A model generated the notes under the pieces. The model did no database searches, was not told the origin of the DNA, and saw only the letters and a list, made by a program, of their open reading frames with translations. Below are positions 52,326 through 60,549 of a stretch of 64,000 bases of DNA, one piece after another. Within the stretch, counting starts at the first letter, position 1, and every line of letters starts with the position of its first letter. Source of the stretch: Kerstersia gyiorum (lineage in GTDB: Bacteria; Pseudomonadota; Gammaproteobacteria; Burkholderiales; Burkholderiaceae_B); the NCBI RefSeq assembly GCF_004216755.1, contig NZ_SGWZ01000003.1:414617-478616 (forward strand), in the 5' to 3' direction. Made by a program: the position numbers and the translations under genes.

Positions 52326-53737
52326 GATTGCACCTCCACCGGTATTTCCGCAGCAGGCGCCGGCTGCATACCGGCGCGCACACGCCAGCGTGCGGCCGGG
52401 TGACTCTCGGGCAGGCGATCCCCCTGGCCGAACAGCTTCTGGCGGAAGCTGCCCGGTTCGTAGGCCGTGCGGTAGCGCCCGCGGTTCTGCAACTCAGGCA
52501 CGACGATATTGGCAAAGTCCTCCCAGGTTTCCGGCACCACGATGCGTGTCAGGTTGAAACCGTCTATCTCCCCTTCGTCTATCCAGCGTTCCAGCTCATC
52601 CGCCACCTGCGCCGCATCCCCCACGATCGTGTTGTAGCGACTGCCCAGCCGGAACTGTTCCAGCAGCTGGCGGCGCGTGGTCCAGCCCTGTTGCTGCGCC
52701 GCCTGGGCCGCGGACTGGATGGCATTGCTTTTGCCGTACTGGATGGGTTCGTCCAGGTCATAGCGTGAGAAATCAATACCGGTGCTGGCGGAAAAATGCG
52801 CCAGCCCGCCCTCTGCGCTGGCATGGCTCAGGTAATCCGCATACTTCTCCCGGGCTTCGGCCTCGGTCCGCCCCGCCACGACCGCGACGCCAGCATAGAT
52901 CTTGAGCGCAGCCGGGTCCCGCCCCGCGTCTGCCGCCGCCTGACGCAGGCGCCGCGACGTTTCACGGGCGGCGGCCGGCGTGGCTGCACCGATGAAGATA
53001 CCTTCGGCATGCTGACCGGCAAAACTGCGCCCGCGAGCGGATGTTCCCGCCTGGAACAGCACTGGCGTGCGCTGCGGCGAAGGCGCGCTCATGTGAATGG
53101 CATTGGCACGATAGAACGGACCTTCGTGCTGAATGGCGTGCACTTTTTCCGGCAGTGCATGGATGCGCCGCGCGCGGTCCGCGATCACGGCGCCGTCCTC
53201 CCAGCTGCCTTCCCAGAGCTTGTAGGCCAGCGTCAGGAAATCCTCGGCCCGGTCATAACGCACATCATGCTCGGCCAGCCCGTCCTGGCCCAGCCCGCGA
53301 GCACCGCTATCCACATAGCCGGTCACGATATTCCAGCCGATGCGGCCGTTGCTGAGCTGGTCCAGCGTGGAAACGTCGCGTGCGAAGGTATAGGGGTTGA
53401 GCGCCCCCACCGTCGCCGTCACACCGAAGCCGATATGCTCGGTTACCGCCGCCATGGCGGACACCAGCAACCAGGGGTTGTTTACCGGCAGTTGCACGGC
53501 CTCACGCAAGGTCAGATCGACATTGCCCTGGTAAACATCGTAGTACCCCACCACATCGGCAATGAACAGGCCGTCGAACAAACCGCGCTCCAGCGTCCTG
53601 GCAATATCCGTCCAGTATTTCAGCGTGTGGTATTCGGTGGACCGGTCACGTGGATGCGTCCACAGGCCATGATGAATATGCCCGACGCAGTTCATATTGA
53701 ACGCGTTGACGTGGATCTGCTTTTTCTGTCCCGACAT
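52322..53737 (-). CDS. NtaA/SnaA/DszA-family FMN-dependent monooxygenase
   Basis: The 471-aa luciferase-like flavin monooxygenase belongs to the nitrilotriacetate/dibenzothiophene-sulfone/dimethyl-sulfide monooxygenase group. Visible: HVNAFNMNCVGHIHHGLW near residue 8, ARTLERGLFDGLFIADVVG, FARDVSTLDQLSNGRIGWNI near 130, PVLFQAGTSARGRSFAGQHAEGIF near 225 and GFNLTRIVVPETWEDFANIVVP near 405. With the SfnB-type genes beside it, an organosulfur substrate (sulfone, sulfide or sulfonate) is likely. GAGG lies 6 nt before the ATG. It overlaps the following metQ frame by 4 nt. Confidence 0.9.
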   Translation of the reverse strand: MSGQKKQIHVNAFNMNCVGHIHHGLWTHPRDRSTEYHTLKYWTDIARTLERGLFDGLFIADVVGYYDVYQGNVDLTLREAVQLPVNNPWLLVSAMAAVTEHIGFGVTATVGALNPYTFARDVSTLDQLSNGRIGWNIVTGYVDSGARGLGQDGLAEHDVRYDRAEDFLTLAYKLWEGSWEDGAVIADRARRIHALPEKVHAIQHEGPFYRANAIHMSAPSPQRTPVLFQAGTSARGRSFAGQHAEGIFIGAATPAAARETSRRLRQAAADAGRDPAALKIYAGVAVVAGRTEAEAREKYADYLSHASAEGGLAHFSASTGIDFSRYDLDEPIQYGKSNAIQSAAQAAQQQGWTTRRQLLEQFRLGSRYNTIVGDAAQVADELERWIDEGEIDGFNLTRIVVPETWEDFANIVVPELQNRGRYRTAYEPGSFRQKLFGQGDRLPESHPAARWRVRAGMQPAPAAEIPVEVQS

Positions 53738-53745
53738 GGCGATCC

Positions 53746-54558
53746 TCACTTGTCCAGCCAGGCCAGGCGATAGAGCCTGGACTCGTTCTGGTAGAACTGC
53801 TCGATGGTCTGGCGCACGGCCGGCGAATTCTTGTAGACCTCAAGAAAAGCGGCAATGCGCGGGTCTGCCGCGCGGTCCTGGCGGGCCACGAACTGGATGG
53901 CCCAGGAGTCATCCTCGTAACGCGTCAGTGCCAGCGCCTTGGTCGCGTCGAAAGCCTTGGACGCCAGAATGAAATAGGGAAAGCCTTGCGCCAGGTCCAC
54001 GTCCTGCGTGGCGCGAGCCAATTGCGGCCCTTCCACTTCGACGAACTTCAGCTTCTTCGGGTTGGACTGGATATCTTCCAGCGTCCCCAGCAGGCCAGTG
54101 TCCGGGCGCAGTGTGATCAGGCCCGCATGTTGCAGCAGGCGCAAGCCGCGGCCGACATTGACCGCATCGCTGGCGATCGCTACCGTGGCGCCATCAGGAA
54201 TGGCGTCCAGCGAATCGTGCTTGAGCGAATACAGCCCCAGGTAGGACAGGATGCCTGCCTGCACGCTGGTGAATCGGAACCCCTTGTCACGCATGGCGTT
54301 GGCCAGGTAGTTACTGTTCTGGTAGTAGTTCAGGTCGATATCGCCGGCATCTAGCGCGACATTGGGCGTGGCCCAATCGGTGAACTCGACTACCTGCACT
54401 TCCAGGCCCTGCTTGCGAGCCTCGGTGGCGGCAACCTCGACCGAATCCGCAAAAATGCCAGGCACCACGCCGATCTTGAGCGGTGCGGCGCTGGCGATGC
54501 CACCCAGCAGGCTGGCTGCGGCCAGCACCACCAATGTTTTCAGGAAAGTCTGCTTCAT
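53746..54558 (-). CDS. MetQ/NlpA-family periplasmic binding protein (second in island)
   Basis: The 270-aa protein has a signal peptide (KTLVVLAAASLLGGIASA) and no lipobox cysteine, then APLKIGVVPGIFADSVEVAATEARKQGLEVQVVEFTDWATPNVALDAGDIDLNYYQN. GGA lies 7 nt before the chosen ATG; two further in-frame ATGs up to 54570 are possible. It starts 18 bp after the first SfnB-type stop and ends 8 bp before the monooxygenase. Confidence 0.92.
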   Translation of the reverse strand: MKQTFLKTLVVLAAASLLGGIASAAPLKIGVVPGIFADSVEVAATEARKQGLEVQVVEFTDWATPNVALDAGDIDLNYYQNSNYLANAMRDKGFRFTSVQAGILSYLGLYSLKHDSLDAIPDGATVAIASDAVNVGRGLRLLQHAGLITLRPDTGLLGTLEDIQSNPKKLKFVEVEGPQLARATQDVDLAQGFPYFILASKAFDATKALALTRYEDDSWAIQFVARQDRAADPRIAAFLEVYKNSPAVRQTIEQFYQNESRLYRLAWLDK

Positions 54559-54576
54559 CATGGATTCCATGGGAAA

Positions 54577-55839
54577 TCAAAGTGCGCCGTGACGCGGCGG
54601 ACGCACGCCGTTGAGCGCGTAGTTGCCGATGGCGTGATACTTCCAGCGCACCGGGTCATGCAGGGTGTGTACGCGCGCATTGCGCCAGAAACGGTCCAGC
54701 CCAAGACCGTCCAGGGTGGCGCCGGTACCGGACAACTCGAACAGCTTGTTGCCCGCCAACAGGCTGGCGCTGGTACTCAGCGCCTTGGCCTGCGCCACGG
54801 CGATGGATGCCTGCGCGACGCTCTCCTCGTCCGGCGCCTGCTGCGCAGCATCGACCAGCCGCGCAGCACGGGCGATCAGGGCATCTGCAGCGCGCAAGCG
54901 CAGGTGCACGTTGCCCAGCTGTTCCAGCAGCAGGGGATCGTCGCTGGCGCGTTCGACACCGGCATCTATCCAGGGGCGCGCATGTTCGCGCACGAAAGGC
55001 AGGGTTGCAGCCAGGGCACCATGGCCGATACCGGCATCAAGCGCGGCATGGATGATCTGCGCGAATGGCCCGATGGTCGTCGGCCTGTCGAAAGAGGTCT
55101 GGAACGGCACCACCCAGGCCGGATCGACACGCACACGCCGGAAGCGCACCGAGCCGCTGCCCGTCACGCGCTGGCCGAAACCATCCCAGTCATCGGTGAT
55201 TTCCACCCCATCGGCTTCACGCGGCACGAACACCAGATACTGGCGTTCGCCATCGGGGTCCTGCGCACTCACCAGGGTCGGAATCCAGTGCGCGAAAATC
55301 GCCCCGGTGCAATAGAACTTGCTGCCCTCCACATACCAGCCATCGGGCTCACGCAATAAATGCGTGCGGCGCTTGAAATCCTTGTGACCGATCTCCGCCA
55401 GCGCATTGCCCAGGCGCTCGCCGCGCAGCACGCGATCATAGAAAAAAGCCTTCTGCTCTTCTGAACCGCCCACGCGCAACACTTCCAGCGAATAGAAATG
55501 GTTCTGCGGAATATGGCCGAAATTGCCATCTGCCGCCGCAATAGTGGCGACCACCTGCGCCAGCACACCAGCCGACACCTCGGCCCCGCCATAGGCCTTG
55601 GGAATCGTGATACCCCACAGGCCGCTCTGGCTGAACGCCTCGACTTCACGCCACGGCAGAATGCGATCACGGTCCCGGCGCACGGCCCCCACCGCCAGTT
55701 CGTCAGCCAGGCGACGTGCCACCTGCAAGGCTTCGTGTTCATCGCGGATCACTGCCGCCGGCTGCGCGGCGCGGGGCGCCAGCGGCAAGGCCGCCTCATC
55801 GTTCTCCAGCAACGCTGCCGCATCGTCATATCGTGTCAT
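54577..55839 (-). CDS. sfnB: SfnB-family acyl-CoA-dehydrogenase-like flavoprotein (second copy)
   Basis: The 420-aa protein has the acyl-CoA dehydrogenase fold (helical N-domain, beta middle domain at about 150-245, helical C-domain). It is of the SfnB type linked to sulfur acquisition (SfnB is known from dimethylsulfone use in Pseudomonas). Shared features with the upstream copy include GQIPQNHF/GHIPQNHF, KFYCTGAIFAHWIP, DDWDGFGQRVTGSGSVRF and the terminal RNARVHTLHDPVRWKYH. It likely acts as a flavin monooxygenase or desulfurising oxidase rather than a fatty acid enzyme. GGAGG lies 7 nt before the ATG. Confidence 0.9.
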   Translation of the reverse strand: MTRYDDAAALLENDEAALPLAPRAAQPAAVIRDEHEALQVARRLADELAVGAVRRDRDRILPWREVEAFSQSGLWGITIPKAYGGAEVSAGVLAQVVATIAAADGNFGHIPQNHFYSLEVLRVGGSEEQKAFFYDRVLRGERLGNALAEIGHKDFKRRTHLLREPDGWYVEGSKFYCTGAIFAHWIPTLVSAQDPDGERQYLVFVPREADGVEITDDWDGFGQRVTGSGSVRFRRVRVDPAWVVPFQTSFDRPTTIGPFAQIIHAALDAGIGHGALAATLPFVREHARPWIDAGVERASDDPLLLEQLGNVHLRLRAADALIARAARLVDAAQQAPDEESVAQASIAVAQAKALSTSASLLAGNKLFELSGTGATLDGLGLDRFWRNARVHTLHDPVRWKYHAIGNYALNGVRPPRHGAL

Positions 55840-55983
55840 TGCCCTTCCTCCCTGCCAACCTGGCGCCTGCCGGCACGGCCACCAGGGCCGGCCTGCCTGC
55901 ACCGTCATTCAACGAGCCCTCGGCTCCGGATAAAACCGCCAGGCAAGGCCATGCATGGCGGCACTTGCGCGTGTCCTGCCGGA

Positions 55984-57258
55984 TCAATTCCACTGGTGGC
56001 GGCCAGGCAGCGCACCATTGAGCAGATAGTTACCCAGCAGGTGATACTTCCAGCGCACCGGATCATGCAGCGTGTGGACCCGCGCATTGCGCCAGTGGCG
56101 GTCCAGGTTGTGCGCAGCGCGCGTGGACGACGAACCGGCCAGCGCGAACAATTGCTCGCTAGCGGCCAGTGCGGCTTCCGTCGTCAGTATCTTGGCTTCG
56201 GCAACGGCCACCGATGCCCTGGCGGACACGGCTTCATCCACCCTGCCAGCAGCCAGCTCATCCAGCGTTCTGGCGCTTTCCAGCAGGACGGCCTGGGCGG
56301 CATCCACATCAACCTGCAGCTGGCCGACCTCCTGGATCAAGTGCGGGTCCAGGTTGGCGCTGGCGACACCCGAGTCCACCCAGGGGCGGCTTTTTTCGCG
56401 CACGAACGCCAGGCCATCGGCCAGCGCGCCACGAGCGATGCCGGCATCTATGGCGGCCTGGATCAGTTGCGATACTGGCCCGGAAAGATTGGGAATTCCC
56501 GCATGGCGCCACACGGCCACCACATCGGCCTCATCGACCGCAACCGCATCGAAGACCACGCTGCCACTGGCGGTCGTCCGCTGCCCGAAAGAACTCCAAT
56601 CATCAATGACCTGCACGCCCGGTGCATCGCGCCTGACCCACACTTGCACCGGCCGCTCGGCTTCGTCCACGGCGCGGAACGGAATCCAGTGGGCGAAGAT
56701 CGCCCCTGTCGAATAAAAGCGCGTGCCGCTCACTCGCAAGCCTCCTTGCGCATCGCGGTGCAGCCGCGCCGTCGCCTGGTACAAATGCCCGGCTTTGGCC
56801 TTGCGCTCAGGACCGGCATTGCCGAAACGATGGCCCTCGAGCACGGCACGAAACCAGCGCGCTTGCTGCGCCGGCGTACCGGTGTCCTTGAGGTTCTGGA
56901 TCAACGCGAAATGGTTCTGGGGAATCTGACCCAATGAAGGATCGGCGGCGCAGATGGTCTCGAACACCCGGGCCAGCGTTTCATAGGAAGCGCCAAGGCC
57001 GCCATGCTCCCTGGGCACCGTGATGGCGCCCAGGCCACTCGCGGTGTAGCGTTCGATTTCATCCCAGGGCAGACGGCGTTCGCGGTCGCGCTGGGCCGCC
57101 GACTGGCGGAACTCTTCGGCCAGGGCGGAAGCAATTTCCAGCGCTTCCGCCTCGCTGGCGATCCGATGCGGCACACGGGGCGGCAACGGCAGCCGGCCGG
57201 CCTCGGCGGTGGGTTGGGTATGAGGCAGGCTTTCCTGGCCCGTGGCGTTCTTGCTCAT
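55984..57258 (-). CDS. sfnB: SfnB-family acyl-CoA-dehydrogenase-like flavoprotein (first copy)
   Basis: The 424-aa protein is a paralogue of its downstream neighbour and shares its domain layout: a start with GLGAITVPREHGGLGASYE near residue 72, RFYSTGAIFAHWIPFRAVD, IDDWSSFGQRTTASGSVVF near 195 and RNARVHTLHDPVRWKYH near the end. Sequence divergence between the two copies suggests different substrates. AAGGGA precedes the ATG at 57258. It lies 38 bp after metI, so it is probably in the same transcript as the transporter. Confidence 0.9.
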   Translation of the reverse strand: MSKNATGQESLPHTQPTAEAGRLPLPPRVPHRIASEAEALEIASALAEEFRQSAAQRDRERRLPWDEIERYTASGLGAITVPREHGGLGASYETLARVFETICAADPSLGQIPQNHFALIQNLKDTGTPAQQARWFRAVLEGHRFGNAGPERKAKAGHLYQATARLHRDAQGGLRVSGTRFYSTGAIFAHWIPFRAVDEAERPVQVWVRRDAPGVQVIDDWSSFGQRTTASGSVVFDAVAVDEADVVAVWRHAGIPNLSGPVSQLIQAAIDAGIARGALADGLAFVREKSRPWVDSGVASANLDPHLIQEVGQLQVDVDAAQAVLLESARTLDELAAGRVDEAVSARASVAVAEAKILTTEAALAASEQLFALAGSSSTRAAHNLDRHWRNARVHTLHDPVRWKYHLLGNYLLNGALPGRHQWN

Positions 57259-57295
57259 CAGTGCTTCTTCCCTTGTCTGCATTGAAAACAGCCGA

Positions 57296-57958
57296 TCAAC
57301 GGCTGCGCAACCAACGCACATAGGCGTCTCCCCCGGCCTGCACCACCGACACCAGAGCGATCAACACCGCAATCACGATCAACATGACCTGCGTGTCGAA
57401 GCGCTGGTATCCGTAGCGAATCGCCAGGTCCCCCAGGCCGCCGGCGCCCACGGCGCCAGCCATGGCGGACGAACTGATCAGTGCCACCAAAGTGATGGTG
57501 AATCCACCGACGATGCCAGGCAGGGCTTCCGGCAGATAGACGTGCCGCACGATGCTCCACTTCTTGCAGCCCATGGCCTGGGCGGCTTCGATCAGCCCCG
57601 GGTCGACTTCACGCAGGCTGACTTCGGCAATCCGCGCAAAGAACGGCGTCGCACTGATGGCCAGCGGCACAATGGCGGCCCAGACACCGATGGTGGTTCC
57701 CGCCACCAGACGGGTAAAGGGAATCAGGGCAACCAGCAGCACGATGAAAGGCGTGGCGCGAAAACCGTTGACCACGCTGCCGATGATGCGGTTGACGCGT
57801 GGCGACTCCAGAAAGCCGCCGGGCGCGGTGACAATCAGCAGGATCGCCAGCGGAATGCCTGCGGCGAAGGCGATGACACCGGACACCCCGACCATCATCA
57901 AGGTGTCGGATAGGGCCTGCCAGTAGCGATCAGCGGGAATGGACAGCGTCAGCGACAT
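57296..57958 (-). CDS. metI: MetI-type ABC transporter permease
   Basis: The 220-aa inner-membrane permease has five hydrophobic segments. The EAA loop that contacts the ATPase is VDPGLIEAAQAMGCKKWSIVRHVYLPEALPGIVGG near residues 138-172, and VNGFRATPFIVLLVALIPFTR near 62 is typical of MetI. It overlaps metN by 29 bp. It is the only permease in the island, so it should serve more than one of the binding proteins. Confidence 0.96.
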   Translation of the reverse strand: MSLTLSIPADRYWQALSDTLMMVGVSGVIAFAAGIPLAILLIVTAPGGFLESPRVNRIIGSVVNGFRATPFIVLLVALIPFTRLVAGTTIGVWAAIVPLAISATPFFARIAEVSLREVDPGLIEAAQAMGCKKWSIVRHVYLPEALPGIVGGFTITLVALISSSAMAGAVGAGGLGDLAIRYGYQRFDTQVMLIVIAVLIALVSVVQAGGDAYVRWLRSR

Positions 57959-59132
57959 AACCGATTACCTCTATGTGATGCGCGATGGCCTCCGGGCCTC
58001 GCGTTAGTCGATTGAAATCCGGCAGCAGGGTTTTGCCATCGAGCGCCAGCAACAGGCGCCCGTGCGCATGCCCCTGGATGCGATCCACGCCGCCATGGAT
58101 CAGGCGCTGGTCGCCCGGCAGAGCCTGGGCGATACGCTGGAAATCCGGCTCCAGGCCGCTTTCGCCGCTATAGCCCAGCGCCAGGATCTGCTCGTAGCGG
58201 CCACTGGCCGGCGGGCGCTGCAACAGCCGCGCCTGCAAGTCTTCGGGCAAGCCATGCTGCAGTGGGGCCAGCAACGCGCGCGTGGCCGCGTGCTGCGGCG
58301 CGCCGAAGACTTTCCAGACTTCGCCCTGCTCAACAATGCGCCCTTGCTCCAGCACCAGGACCTGGTCGGCAATTTCCCGGATCACGCTCATTTCGTGCGT
58401 GATCAGGATGACGGTAATGCCCAGGCGGCGATTGATATCCCGCAGCAGGGCCAGGATCGAATGCGTGGTTTCGGGGTCCAGCGCCGAAGTAGCTTCATCG
58501 CACAGCAGGATCTCGGGATGAGTGGCAAGCGCCCGTGCAATGCCCACGCGCTGCTTCTGTCCGCCCGACAGGCGGCCCGGATAGGTGTCCTGCTTGTCCT
58601 GCAGCCCTACCAGAGCCAGCAGTTCGTTCACGCGTTGCGTGATTTTCTGGCGCGGCACGCCTGCGACGGTCAGTGGCAGCGCCACGTTGTCGAACACCGT
58701 TTTGGCGGACAGCAGGTTGAAATGCTGGAAGATCATGCCGATCCGGCGGCGCAACCGTACCAGTTCGCTCTCGTTGAGCTGGCCGATATCCACGCCATCG
58801 ACCAGCACCTGGCCGCTGGTCGGTTGCTCCAGGCGGTTGATGGTACGCAGGAGGCTGGACTTGCCCGCGCCGCTGCGGCCAATGATGCCGAAAACACTGC
58901 CTGCAGGGATATCCAGGTTGATATCTTCCAGCGCCGGCACCTCACCCGCCGATGAGCGGTAGATCTTGCCCACCTGCCGGAAGGATACCGACCCGGCGCC
59001 GGCCGTGGCCGTCAGCGCCTGTTCGGCATCCCCTTCTACCTGCTCCTGCACGGCGTCTTCACCGATCGCGTAGCCGCCATCGAAAACGTCACCTTGTACG
59101 AGACTGCGCCGCAAGGCGGTCGTAAGTGTCAT
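57930..59132 (-). CDS. metN: MetN-type ABC transporter ATP-binding protein
   Basis: The 400-aa ATPase powers methionine-type import. Walker A is IGRSGAGKSSLLRTI near residue 85, the Q loop MIFQHFNLL, signature LSGGQKQRVGIARAL near 195 and Walker B ILLCDEATSALDP near 217. After about residue 300 lies the C-terminal NIL/ACT regulatory domain (HGRLLLALDGKTLLPDFNRL). A 45-residue N-terminal extension precedes the ATPase, longer than usual for MetN (near 343 aa). AAGGAGAG lies 4 nt before the ATG. It overlaps metI by 29 bp. Confidence 0.96.
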   Translation of the reverse strand: MTLTTALRRSLVQGDVFDGGYAIGEDAVQEQVEGDAEQALTATAGAGSVSFRQVGKIYRSSAGEVPALEDINLDIPAGSVFGIIGRSGAGKSSLLRTINRLEQPTSGQVLVDGVDIGQLNESELVRLRRRIGMIFQHFNLLSAKTVFDNVALPLTVAGVPRQKITQRVNELLALVGLQDKQDTYPGRLSGGQKQRVGIARALATHPEILLCDEATSALDPETTHSILALLRDINRRLGITVILITHEMSVIREIADQVLVLEQGRIVEQGEVWKVFGAPQHAATRALLAPLQHGLPEDLQARLLQRPPASGRYEQILALGYSGESGLEPDFQRIAQALPGDQRLIHGGVDRIQGHAHGRLLLALDGKTLLPDFNRLTRGPEAIAHHIEVIGYVADAVHSR

Positions 59133-59211
59133 GATTCTCTCCTTCGTCCGCGCTGCCTGCGGGCAACGCATAAAGATCCGTATTGGCGTCCCATGCTGTG
59201 CAGCAGACCCC

Positions 59212-60024
59212 TTACTTGCGCACCCAGGCAAGGGTGTAGAGCCGATCATCGTCATTGAACGACTGGCGCGTCACTGCCTTGACCTCGGGCGACTGCTGGT
59301 AGATGTCGATGAACTTGCGGATGACGGGGTCTTTTTCGCGGCCTTCCTTGACGACGAACTGGATCGCAAATTGCGCGTCTTCAATGCCCGAGTAGGCCAG
59401 CCCGCTGGAGGGGTCGAAGGCCTTGGCCGCAACGATGAAATGGGGATAGCCCTGGGCGATGTCCACATCCCCGGTGATGCGCACCAGTTGCGGCCCTTCG
59501 ACTTCGACAAAGCTCAGAGTCCTGGGGTTTTCAACGATATCGTCCAGCGTGCCCAGGTAACCGACCTCGGGCTTCAGCTTGATCAGCCCGACCTTCTGCA
59601 ACAGCAGCAGGCCTCGGCCCTGGTTCACCGGATCGTTGGCGATGCCGACCTTGCCGTTCTGCGGCACGTCATCGACGCTCTTGTGCTTGAGCGAATACAG
59701 CCCGACATTGGCCAGAATGCCGGTATCGGCGCTCACCAGCTTGAAGCCCTGCTTGGCATTGGCGTTATTCAGGAATGGCTGGTGCTGGAAATAATTGATG
59801 TCGATATCGCCGTTATTCACTGCAACATTCGGCGTCGTCCAATCAGTGAATTCAATCACTTCGACTTCAATACCCTGTTTCCTGGCTTCCTGGGCAGCGG
59901 CATTGATGGAGTCAGCATAGGCGCCCGGCACCACGCCGATACGCAATTTATCTGCTGCGAACGAAGGCGTCACCGCCAGCGCAATGGCGCTGGCCAGCAG
60001 GAACCGCTTGATATTGCTCAACAT
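59212..60024 (-). CDS. metQ: MetQ/NlpA-family periplasmic binding protein (first in island)
   Basis: The 270-aa protein has a signal peptide (RFLLASAIALAVTPSFA, cleavage after SFA) with no lipobox cysteine. The NlpA core DKLRIGVVPGAYADSINAAAQEARKQGIEVEVIEFTDWTTPNVAVNNGDIDINYFQHQPFL follows. As the first gene of the run and next to metN, it is the best candidate for the cognate partner of MetNI. AAGG lies 7 nt before the ATG. It has its own upstream region of about 525 bp. Confidence 0.94.
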   Translation of the reverse strand: MLSNIKRFLLASAIALAVTPSFAADKLRIGVVPGAYADSINAAAQEARKQGIEVEVIEFTDWTTPNVAVNNGDIDINYFQHQPFLNNANAKQGFKLVSADTGILANVGLYSLKHKSVDDVPQNGKVGIANDPVNQGRGLLLLQKVGLIKLKPEVGYLGTLDDIVENPRTLSFVEVEGPQLVRITGDVDIAQGYPHFIVAAKAFDPSSGLAYSGIEDAQFAIQFVVKEGREKDPVIRKFIDIYQQSPEVKAVTRQSFNDDDRLYTLAWVRK

Positions 60025-60549
60025 AGTGCGACCTTTTCTAAGGGATTCATTCATTGCCGTCGCTGGCAGCCTGCCAGGCAGCTTTCTATTCGATCGGGTG
60101 ACGGCGCCCCGCTATGTGCAATTCCGCCATCCAAAATTGAATTGAACCCGCAATGCCCCTGGTCGCACCACTACTCTTTTTTTATTTCCTTATATGACCC
60201 CGCTGCGCGGCCGGCATTTAATCAATAACCAATATCTATATGCTCATGACGATTCCCTGAAATTGAAATAGCCAATGGAAATTAGCACCCATTGATTTAT
60301 GCATTAAGAAAAATGCAATTCCGCCCGCCATCGTGACGCCATGATGGCATCCTGCCTGCCACCGCCATGCCCTGGCACGCTCACCTGTTCCTGCTCAGTC
60401 ATAAATCTCAATATATGAGAACAAATCTTATATGTTGAAAATTAAAGCCGAGCACGTTAATCTTTCCGGGAACCTCGCGTCCTCGACGACGGGGGTCAGA
60501 GGCAGCGGCCGTCATCCGGGCAGCCGCGGAACATACAAGAAGGCCGGGC
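60025..60549. other. AT-rich divergent regulatory region of the sulfur island and mhpFE
   Basis: This 525-bp gap is clearly more AT-rich (60170-60330 and 60400-60450) than the rest of the window and divides two divergent units. It contains no supported gene. It should carry the metQ operon promoter (minus) and the dehydrogenase promoter (plus); candidate operator sequences are listed separately. Confidence 0.6.
60406..60420. promoter_or_regulatory. Palindrome TCTCA-ATATA-TGAGA, candidate operator
   Basis: A perfect 5-bp inverted repeat with a 5-bp spacer. The preceding AAATCT(C) and following AAATCTTATATG form a near direct repeat of AAATCT...ATATG at 60404 and 60423. It lies about 130 bp before the aldehyde dehydrogenase start. 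Binding by the downstream IclR-type regulator is a guess. Confidence 0.4.
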
